Below are positions 48,076 through 56,427 of a stretch of 64,000 bases of DNA, in pieces (the stretch's first letter is position 1; every line of letters starts with the position of its first letter). The stretch lies in NCBI RefSeq assembly GCF_000972845.2, contig NC_040027.1, positions 12,081,760 through 12,145,759 of the forward strand, written 5' to 3'. The position numbers and the translations under genes are program-made. Origin of the DNA: Larimichthys crocea. Lineage: Eukaryota; Chordata; Actinopteri; Sciaenidae. The notes under the pieces are model-generated. The model searched no databases. It was not told the origin of the DNA and saw nothing but the letters and a program-made list of their open reading frames with translations.

Positions 48076-51000
48076 TTACAGTCCATTTTGCACATTTACT
48101 TTGGATTTTACTCTTCATAACGGGCGGCTGTGGCTCTGCATGCGCCAAACCTCCACCAGTGTGTGAATGATTAGCTCCGGTCTGATGAGCAGTTGGCGTA
48201 GTGAAGCGTAGTGTAGTGAATGTGTACGAATAAGTGTAAAGTCAAAGCGCCTTGACTGGTGAGAAGACTAGAAAAGCTCTGTATAAAAGTACAGTCCATT
48301 AAGCATTTAACATAAAATTCACACTCACAACATGATTATAAATTAAACTGTGATTCTGCAGCATTCTGCCACATCTAAAAATAATCCTAATAAATACAAA
48401 TACATACATAAATAATAGATAATTGAGCCACATGAAGAGCTTGTTCCACGTCAGGAATAGAGAGGCAACGATTTTTAGTAAAAACTGTTTTAGTAAAAAT
48501 AAAAGAAGGAAATAGAGACGTTCTTTTATACAGGTCATTGTTCTGGTATGCAAACCAGCTGCTTTTTCTTTTTTTAAGATATTTTTTTCAAGCTTTATTG
48601 TGTAGAGACAGCTGAAGAGTGACAGGAATGTGGAGAGAGAGAGAGAGAGACGGGGAATGACATGCTGTTTTTAATTGCAATATGTAGAGTCAATTACTGT
48701 ATTCTGTTTACATTTGAACTGTTTACATCTTTTCATATTTGCTGAACTCTTTTTTTTAATCTCTTTACTTAACTCTTTATTTTTATTTTTCATGTTTATT
48801 GCTTGTTTTGCAGAAGAGAGACAAAGAGATGTCCTGTATCTTTTATAGACTTTTTGCCTTCTGTCACTTATATTCTAACTTCATTTAGGATTGTTTATAT
48901 CAAGTTTTGGTTGCTTTACTTTGCGTCATTGTACTATGTCACTGTTTGTCTATTTATTGTTTGTTGTGTAAGTTGCATTGTCACTGCAAATCAAATTTCC
49001 CCTGGAGGGACAATAAAGCTCTGAACTGAACTGTATGGCAGCGTTGACAATAAAGTTGACTTGAACTTAAATTTACAAGAGCTCCTTTTCCTGTTTTATT
49101 CACCTCACTCACTAACTCACCGCTGACTGTGACAGAGTCACTCGCTGTAGTTGAGCTCTTACGGTTACATAACTGTGATGTTAAACCACTGTTTGCAGTG
49201 AAACTAGTTCACGGCTGCATTCCAAGTAAGAAGAGAAGACACGAGGAGAACTCGTGTAGACAGACGCACTGTTGTTGTCCTATACATGCACACATTTTTT
49301 TATGCATATGTTTTGAATCGCACTTACTCGAAGGACTTTGTAAATAAAACAACCCGGTCTCATTGTGGTGTGTAGGAAGTGCGATGACTAATTGTGCCGC
49401 GCTGCAGGTTGGTAACGGCATGTAGGAGTTTTAGAAAAAAGTGAGCTTTGTGTAACCAACTGTTAAAAAAAAACAAAAAAACTGTGAGGATGAGACGATA
49501 CTGACGTTAACAGGCCTGGAGAAGGCGACGGCAACTCGCTCCTCATCCCGGCTGACATACACGCAGCTGATCATCTCCTCACGTTCGGCTGTTAAAAAAG
49601 AGAAGGGACTTAAATCCAGAAAATATCTGCATGCACAGAAAAACTGGCAGGTGCTTTCATACATATCTGTTAAAGACAGACATACCTCTGCCTAGCAACC
49701 AGCGATAGTAGAACCAAGCACTCTGGTCGTTGGGGTCAGTGAAGAAAGCATTTTGTACGAGCTCGTATTCTGAAAAGAAATGTGCAGAGTTACACATCAG
49801 ACATCGACTCCATGCTATTACATTCATTTAAAGCCTCAGACTGCCCCCTGTCTGTCACTCTCAGGTGTTGCTGCTGACTGCACAAATATTTGCCAGAGTC
49901 GTCGTTTACCTTTGAGCAGCTGCTCCTCGCAGACGCGATGGGAGTGGGTTTGCGGAGAAGGTGGAGGGGAGGAATGGGGAGGCTCGCGACACGGCGATGG
50001 GGGCTCGGGAGACTCCGGGTGGAGCAGCGGCAGCAGGGTGCTGCGGTAGTGCCAGCTGGAGTAGTTGGAGAAGTTGGAGCCGATAAGACGATCGGTAAAG
50101 CCCAACTCCTGATCTACAGGCACACCTGACATCTTCACTACCATCCGGCGGTAATCCCAGCAGTGAACTGGTCGAACGGGGAGAACACAGTGTGAGACAT
50201 GGATGGAAACAGCACAGTGACATACTGGGAAGTCTTTTTTTTTAATCCATGACTTACAGTTGCGGTCGTCAAGGCTCAGACAACGATCACACAGGCTCAG
50301 CTCTCTGGCCCAGTCCGGGCGAGGCAAGCGGGCTGAGACCCAACCACGGTGGTGCCAGCTGCCGTAAGACTTTGGGTTCACCTTCAGGCAAGACTCGAGA
50401 AAAGACAACTCGGCCTCGTAAACCTTCTGCACTTCATCCTCGTCCCTGCAGCAGATATCAAGAAAGAAAAACATAAAATCTCCTGTCACATCTCACACGA
50501 TTTACAAAAAAAGTGACGGGATAACTGCTGGTGATCTCACTTCACGGTCTCGATGTGCATCAGGATCTCTCTTCTGTAGTTCCACAGGGTTGCGAAGTCA
50601 GGGTTGGATGACAGCAGCTGCTGGGTGAGCTGCAGAGCCTCGTCATCCCAAATACCCTCCTTCCTCTGTGGGTAGAAAGAAAACGAAGCATGACTGAAAC
50701 TGACAAACTGTGGCTGCTTAGTCAGTGAAAACATACAGTAAGCACTACACATGACAATTAGTTTTAATACTGTACATTAACTGTTATATGTAGCTTAAAG
50801 ACTGCCATATAAAGGATAAGGCTGGTGTCTCTATATCCTGACACGGCACATTTGTTCTTACTGAACACAAATCTTTAAAAAGCTCAGGAATTTCCTAAAT
50901 CAGCTGGACGTTGTAGTTTATAACATATATTACTCGAACAGGAGTAAAGTGCTTTTGTTGGAGGCTATTTTCAGCCGTTGATCATACATTTGGTGGTACA

Positions 51001-52111
51001 TATGAGCCGGATTTTAAAACCCTGCACTGGTTACCCGTTTTAGATTCTCTTATTGGTTTTTAAATCACTTAATGGCCTGGCACCGACCTTACCTTTCTGA
51101 CATGCTACAGAAGTATGTACCGAGCAGGTCCCTCAGATCCTCGGCATCTGGACTCTCTAGTTGTCCCCAGAACCTCCACGAAGAAGTTTAGTGAGGCCGC
51201 TTTTAGCTACTGCGGCCCCCATCTCTGGAACAGCCTGCCTGTGGATCTGAGGGACTGCACCTCTGTAGACTTCTTTAAAAAACAACTTAAGACATATCTC
51301 TTTAGTTTGGCTTTTACCTAAGGTGCCTGATCATTCACTGCTGAGTTTTAAGCACCTTTATCTCTGTTGCTTATTCACTGTACAGGTCTACATTTACTGT
51401 AACTGTTCTTAAATTATGCTTTTTACCTTATAGGTCTTAATTTTTCTCATTATTTGTTTTGTTGTTGTAGTTTTATGCTTTTTATTTTTCTTCTAATCTC
51501 TAGTTTTTCATGCAACTGCTCTCTTACCTTAAGAACTGTTCGTTTTTTATCTATTTCTGTTTTTACTCTGCACTTTGGGCTACAATTCTGTATGAAAGGT
51601 GCGATATAAATAAATAAAGTTGACGTTGGTCTGGTGAGTATTGACATGAGTGAGTTCATGGTTCGGGTCAGGCTTCAGCTACGACATGTTAGATTTCTTT
51701 TAAAAAAGTCTCAATTCGAGTGTGTTTCTTGTATTTTTTCCTGCTCATCCTGTAAAAATGTGAAGGACCTTTGAGAAACATGCATCTCGTGCGGCCACGT
51801 ATATCTTCAGCTTCTTCTCCCGCTCCTTCCTCTTCTCCTCCTCCTGCTGGGCTGTGGATTTAATCTTCACTCGGCCGTGCTGCAACAAGAAGCACAGAAA
51901 ACCTTCCAGAACGCAATGAAATAACAACACGGGGACAGCTGCTTGCGAATCCGAACGACCCTTTACTTTTACTTTTCACAACCGTTTATTCCTTTTATAT
52001 ATAGTAAAAATCACCAGATCTGGACCCAACCGTCCTGAACTTTCTTATAATCATATGTCCGTGTTCTGAGCATCACGTGAACGTAATATGTGTTTCCCAT
52101 GAGCATGCATG

Positions 52112-52142
<31 letters not shown>

Positions 52143-52361
52143 CGACACCTTAATCTTGGTCATTTGATACTGTCCTAGCTGTGTAATCTGTGTGTTTGTG
52201 CCTTTTGTATGTCTGTGTGTGCCTTTATGTGTCTATGTGTTTGTGCATGTGTGTGCCTTTATTATGCTCTATTTAACACCACACACTCAGCTGGTATGAT
52301 CATGAATAATTGATCACACCATGCAAACAACATGGACACAGAGCACAGAGCCTCTTACCAT
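44080..52361 (-). CDS. rabggta: Rab geranylgeranyltransferase subunit alpha, 16 coding exons
   Basis: Minus-strand exons: 52359-52361 (ATG only), 51769-51879, 50541-50665, 50258-50445, 49910-50167, 49686-49769, 49506-49588, 47747-47842, 45979-46084, 45832-45883, 45659-45747, 45494-45582, 45287-45403, 45083-45196, 44878-44965, 44080-44228. They sum to 1752 nt, in frame, about 583 aa (human 567). The start reads M then HGRVKIKS, as in mammals. Order: prenyltransferase-alpha helical repeats ([52 protein letters not shown]), an Ig-like insert (about 257-370), [19 protein letters not shown] linker, and C-terminal leucine-rich repeats ([21 protein letters not shown]). Role (family knowledge): with the beta subunit and Rab escort protein it attaches geranylgeranyl groups to Rab GTPases in the cytosol. 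A Pro/Ser-rich insertion near residues 196-219 makes it longer than human. The exon 2 donor (gtcctt) is weak. Conserved neighbour: tgm1. Confidence 0.95.
44662..44683. repeat. (CTG)n triplet run in rabggta intron 15
   Basis: Seven CTG units on the plus strand, CAG in the sense of the gene. It is intronic, between the last two coding exons. Confidence 0.9.
46350..46960 (+). repeat. Repeat family B, copy 4 (inside rabggta intron)
   Basis: Lies in the intron between the Ig-like-domain exons 47747-47842 and 45979-46084. It contains 'gtgccagaacaggagctggg' and 'caagtgggtaacataatcag', shared with 23715-23765, 'gctggactagtcagtaatat', shared in reverse with 10070-10100, and a right end 'acagcagtgggattgcactc' shared in reverse with about 10000-10020. 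A tandem-like partial repetition is visible: 'gaggcgaaaaagactgaag' (46490s) and 'gaggtgaaaagaatgaagag' (46640s). Confidence 0.7.
47429..47472. repeat. (AAC)n microsatellite, long
   Basis: Fourteen AAC units in a rabggta intron, likely polymorphic. Confidence 0.95.
48041..48073. repeat. (GT)n microsatellite
   Basis: About 16 GT units in the rabggta intron upstream of exon 47747-47842. Confidence 0.95.
48118..48305 (+). mobile_element. tRNA-derived SINE copy
   Basis: The head 'ggcggctgtggctctgc' resembles the A-box region of a tRNA-derived SINE ('tggctcag' type). The body has 'gtgtgtgaatgattagctcc', and the tail 'taagtgtaaagtcaaagcgc' then 'agaagactagaaaagctctg' and 'tataaaagtacagtccatt'. This is the familiar fish pattern 'gtaaagcgctttgag ... 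actagaaaagcgctatataa ... cagtccatt'. It is shortened internally and diverged, and intronic in rabggta. Confidence 0.65.
48590..48670 (+). repeat. Repeat family C fragment
   Basis: 'agctttattgtgtagagaca', 'gctgaagagtgacaggaatg', 'tggagagagagagagagaga', 'cggggaatgacatgct'. It is the reverse complement of 16950-17030. It lies in a rabggta intron. Confidence 0.55.
48960..49060 (+). repeat. Retroelement 3'-tail-like sequence
   Basis: 'gcaaatcaaatttcccctgg' then 'agggacaataaagctctgaa' and a second 'gacaataaagttgacttgaa'. The repeated 'gacaataaag' endings are typical of fish retroelement tails. It lies in a rabggta intron. Confidence 0.4.
50985..51625 (+). pseudogene. LINE (L2/CR1-like) 3' end remnant
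   Basis: Coding remains in shifting frames: about 51047-51110 reads like [16 protein letters not shown]; 51115 on reads [20 protein letters not shown]; and 51190-51318 reads [20 protein letters not shown] then [15 protein letters not shown]. This is the conserved C-terminal tail of fish L2/CR1-type reverse transcriptase ORFs. The 3' end has 'gtgcgatataaataaataaa', as expected for such elements. It is 5'-truncated and frame-shifted, and lies antisense inside the rabggta intron 50666-51768. Confidence 0.75.
52112..52140. repeat. (GT)n microsatellite
   Basis: About 14 GT units in rabggta intron 1, followed by further degenerate TGTG-rich sequence to about 52260. Confidence 0.95.
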
Positions 52362-52659
52362 CCTTTGTGTCTGTGCAGAAGACTTCCTCCAGGTAAAATC
52401 TGTGGATGAGAGATGTTCACATGCAGACAGCTGACACATGTCAGAGTTATAAATATATTATATTATATTCAGGTTAAAACAGTTAGCTCGGTGCTTAGCC
52501 CCGCTGTCAGTAAACTGCAGCTCATTCATAAAAACAACAACATGACGACAGGAGACAGGTTACCATTCACAGAGCAGCGGATCACTCACCTGTGTGCGTC
52601 TGTTTCTGTGTTTTCTCAGCCAGATGTTTGATTTGTCATGTCACCATCAGGAGCTCCAA

Positions 52660-52704
52660 CGACTACAAGTCCTCACTTCCGTCTCGTGGAGATGACGAGC
52701 TCAC

Positions 52705-52756
<52 letters not shown>

Positions 52757-53260
52757 GTTGCCCTCTAGTGGAGAAAACGGTGAACAACAGCCAGTGATGG
52801 GAAGTTCGTTTTTTTTTAGGGAGTCGGATCATTTGACTCCCAAACTCAGGCTCTTCATGTTACCACTTCATAATTTCCAGACTTTGAACAGCTCTCATCA
52901 TGGTAGTGTGGTCTCTTCTTTACAAACATACATGTATCTATGTTATATTTTCACACCCATTAAGTGGAAAGTTTTGTTGTGTTTGGAAGTTTTCACCCAG
53001 TTGGAAATTTCCTCTTTTTAAAATTGTACCGGTTAATATACTTTTATATTATAAAGTATAAAGTATTGATTTGTAAGAGGAAGCACAGGGGCACAACATA
53101 AATCTGTCTTCTGTTGATTTGTGGACTAAATCGATGTCCTTAACTTTAGGGCATACCTTCTTCGGACACATGATAGATAGCGATACCAAAATGGGGATAA
53201 TGCATTTTCCAGATAAATTTACAATCAAGACAAAAAGTAAATTATTATCTGGAAATTACT
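52660..53260 (+). repeat. Duplicated element block, copies 1
   Basis: Two parts, both repeated downstream. 52672-52840 (GT tract, 'ggagaaaacggtgaacaaca', 'gccagtgatgggaagttcgt', 'agggagtcggatcatttgac') recurs at 53262-53405. 52905-53258 ('gtggtctcttctttacaaac', 'taaatcgatgtccttaactt', 'taccaaaatggggataatgc') recurs at 54220-54552. 'cagtgatgggaagttcg' resembles a hAT-type terminus of fishes. No transposase ORF was found. Confidence 0.65.
52706..52753. repeat. (GT)n microsatellite, long
   Basis: About 24 GT units within the first copy of the duplicated block. The equivalent tract in the second copy (53299-53325) is about half as long. Confidence 0.95.
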
Positions 53261-53261
53261 T

Positions 53262-53293
53262 CCATCTTGTAGAGATGACAACGTCACGGAGAG

Positions 53294-53325
<32 letters not shown>

Positions 53326-53465
53326 GTTGCCATCTAGTGGAGAAAACGGTGAACAACAGCCAGTGATGGGAAGTTCGTTTTTTTAGGGAGTCGGATCATT
53401 TGACTCAGCTCACCAAGAAGGACCGTCTCTTTCGACTCCCAAACGGCTCTTCATGTTACCACTTA
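53262..53465 (+). repeat. Duplicated element block, second copy of the hAT-like end
   Basis: Repeats 52672-52840 with a shorter GT tract (53299-53325). It includes an extra stretch, 'cagctcaccaagaaggaccg' then 'tctctttcgactcccaaac', absent from the first copy. That extra text fits the usual inner sequence of the 'gggaagttcg' hAT-like fish elements, so the first copy probably lost it. Confidence 0.6.
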
Positions 53466-54213
53466 TACCTTTCATAATTCAGCCACATTTAGCACTGTTT
53501 TGTCTGATAATTTATGTGTACGCATATAGCACTTAAATTATTTAATACATCCTTTGTACTGAATGTAATGAAATTTGCTATCCTTACATAGATAAACAGT
53601 TGGTGAAGCTAACAGGAGTTTTTCAATTAAAACTCAAATCATAACAGAAGTTTTCTCATGACATTATCATATAAAGCAAGTCTAAACAGTGATACTAATT
53701 AATTGGTTCAGTTCCATTGAGTTCCAGTGAGCCAACATGCACCACAGCAGCACCCCAACTCTGTTTGACCTGATTGGTATCACTGAGAAAGGACTGCCAA
53801 GAGAAGCAGAACACATTTGTTTGTTGCTGCATCCACGAATGTAAGTTGAAACTCAGCCATGCAAAGAGAAAACTGTATATGAACCAGATCCAGGAAAAGT
53901 TCTGCAGGTTAAAGAGGAGCGGGACCACAGTGCACAGTTCAAAAGCCAGATTCTGTGATGGTATGAGGGTGCAATAATACACATGGCATGATGGGTAACC
54001 TGCACATTTTTTGAAGACACCCATAATATATTTCTTGCTTATTTCAGAAAGACAATGCCAAACTACATTTTGCACATATTCCATATGTACGCTTGAACTG
54101 AGTAGCTGAAATCCTGTATCTTTAAGAAGTCCACAGACACAAAGCTTGGTCCAGTGAATCCTATGCTAAAGAAGATAAGATTTTTTAGATTTAGAAGAGT
54201 ATTTACAGACAAC

Positions 54214-54560
54214 CTGGGCAGTGTGGTCTCTTCCTTACATACATACATGTATCTATGTTATATTTTCACACCCATTAAGTGGAAAGTTTTGTTGTTGTTG
54301 TTGTGTTTGGAAGTTTCACCCAGTTGGACATTTCCTCTTTTTAAAATTGTACCGGTTAATATACTTTTAGAAATGATTAAAGTATTGATTTGTAAGAGGA
54401 AGCACAGGGGCACAACATAAATCTGTCTTCTGTTGATTTGTGGACTAAATCGATGTCCTTTACTTAGGGCATACCTTCTTCGGACACATGACAGATAGCG
54501 ATACCAAAATGGGGATAATGCATTTTCCAGATAAATTTACAATCAAGACAAAACATGCAG
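54214..54560 (+). repeat. Duplicated element block, second copy of the internal segment
   Basis: A direct repeat of 52905-53258 with a few short indels (for example an added 'ttgttgttg'). It is about 1.3 kb downstream of its partner. The unique spacer 53470-54210 may be the body of the element. Confidence 0.65.
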
Positions 54561-55234
54561 CTCCAGTGACTTTTAACCAAAACACCTTTTTAATGAAGAA
54601 ACACCTTAAACATTTTTTTTGTCCATTGTCCAATTTACCATTTATGAAAGTAATAGTTACAGCGAACTATAATTGACAAACAAAAAGATGGCAGTTTGAT
54701 TCACACCATTAAAAACATGATTTATTATTGCTATAACAGCAGTGCAAGAAGCACTGACTCAACTCAACTGATTAATTAGTTTCAAAATGTAAGTAAATAC
54801 TTTACACATTGTTATTGATTCAGTGGAAAGTTTGAGGTACGCTATGGTTTGTCAAATGTTTTTTGGTACCACGTTTTTAAAACGATACGATCTCCATTAT
54901 TTACACATTTGATACTATCTAAAGTACCAACGTTATTAAAAACAAATCTACAATTGGAACTGCGCCATCCACAATCAATTAACTAGTGGACAATCTCCTC
55001 TTCCTGTGAGGTCCACTGATAACTCAGAGAGACCGCCATTATCTGGTAATACATTGAAAACATGGACACAGCTTTTATATTACAAGCTGATAATGTCGAC
55101 GTATTTCAGTACCACATTGCTTCTGATCGGCTACATTAAGTCTCCTCTATTGTGTGCAAGTGGTTGTTTTCAAACAAGGAAAAAAATGATCTTTCGACTT
55201 GTTTGCCTTGTTATGGAAAGAGGTATGGAGTATC

Positions 55235-55370
55235 CATCCATCCATCCATTATCTGTAACCGTGTATTCTCTTTAGGGTCACAGTGGGGCTGGAGCTTATC
55301 CCAGCTGACAATAGGCGAGAGGTGGGGTACACCCTGGACAAGTCGCCAGCTCATCACAGGGTGGTATGGA
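55235..55370 (+). repeat. Interspersed repeat tail, copy 4
   Basis: 'atccatccatccattatctg', 'ggggctggagcttatcccag', 'ctgacaataggcgagaggtg', 'gggtacaccctggacaagtc', 'gccagctcatcacagg'. This is the best preserved of the four copies and matches the very common fish repeat of this form. Confidence 0.75.
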
Positions 55371-55689
55371 GTGTAATTTTTTTAATATTAGAATCGTTTA
55401 AAATTTTGGTATTGTGACAACCTTAGATACAAAATTCTGCAACTTTCCCATGAATATAAACCCAGGGAGATTAACCAGGGTGCCTTCCCTTCACCTTGAA
55501 TTACTTTCTCAAGCAACCAAAACAAAATTGCATTACAGAAATACCATCTGGAGCAATTTGGGGTTAGGATCTTGCTCAAGGACAACTGGACTGGGTCACC
55601 AGCGGCCCTCTGTTTTCTAGATGACCGGCCTTGGTACATGGACTGATGCATCTAGCTTTCTCCTCCCAGGACTCCCACACAAGAAGACT

Positions 55690-56427
55690 TCTAACAATAA
55701 CCCACCAGATTACCACAGAACTGAATCAACCATCGTGATGCAGTGGTTAAACTTCAATAACAACATTGGTTACATTGGACGATTCATTCTGGAATATCAG
55801 CTTCAGCGTAAAACTCGTCTTGTGGAAGCACAGATCTGTATCCTGACGTCTGGGAGAAGTTGAGCGTCAACTCGTCCTCTGCGTTTTTGCTGATCTGAAG
55901 CGTGGACAGCCATTGCAGAACATTATCAAATTGGCCGGTTGGCATTTTCCCCTCTTGATAAGACTCAGCGATGGATGATCGTCGACTCTCGCCCTTCACT
56001 GTAAATTCAACAAAACACAGTTTGACTTTGTGCACAGTGCTTGCTGTGAACGTGAGAAATCTTAAAACCATTTTTTACTCACAGTCTGGCATCAAGAATT
56101 CCTTGCTGTTCCGAAGAAGCTCTGTCGATCTCATTATTTCCTTATCCAGCTTTTCAATTTCATGATTGATTTTTGCGTCTGTGTTTTCCTCCTTCTTCCT
56201 CTGACCAAAAGCCTTGACTTTGAGTTTGGCCATGTCTCCAACTAGTTGATCTTTAGAAAAAGAGATTAAAACAACAGAATATTCATAAGATGATGGAAAC
56301 AAACAAATGGATCATCCCTGTCAGGGCATAATACTCACTCAGTGATTTGGATTTAGTGCTTGTCACACTTTCCTTGTTGTCAGCTTGCAGCTCAAGGAGT
56401 GTTTCCTTGAAGTTGATCATCAGCTCC
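55690..56427. repeat. Tandem gene duplication, copy 1
   Basis: This segment (gimap exons 4-end to 6 with introns and about 90 bp of 3' flank) aligns without gaps to 63263-64000 at a constant offset of 7573 bp. Most blocks are near-identical, introns included, with only scattered single-base changes. It marks a recent tandem duplication whose 3' breakpoint lies near 55690 and 63264. Confidence 0.9.

Larger units (their letters stand above)
52362..55780. other. Intergenic region rabggta-gimap
   Basis: No gene was supported. The first part must contain the rabggta promoter. An acceptor-like 'ttctgcacag' on the minus strand just upstream of the ATG hints that the start codon sits in a tiny exon preceded by a noncoding one. 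The rest is a duplicated mobile-element block (52660-54560), unremarkable AT-rich DNA (54560-55230), a repeat tail (55235-55370) and SINE-like 'ggggttaggatcttgctcaa' text near 55560-55610. Confidence 0.5.

Noticed and set aside
48118..48190. tRNA gene
   Set aside because: Only the A-box-like head of a SINE is present; no cloverleaf or B box in the right place could be formed.
49836..50489. 217-codon minus-strand ORF as a single-exon gene
   Set aside because: It fuses rabggta exons 4 and 5 with intronic sequence; splice sites at 50258 and 50167 split it cleanly.
52638..53021. ORF with a run of Val/Cys codons
   Set aside because: The run is translation of a (GT)n microsatellite; the flanks are repeat sequence.
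53695..54084. 129-codon minus-strand ORF as a transposase fragment
   Set aside because: No catalytic motif or zinc-finger pattern is visible, and the hydrophobic composition does not fit a hAT transposase.
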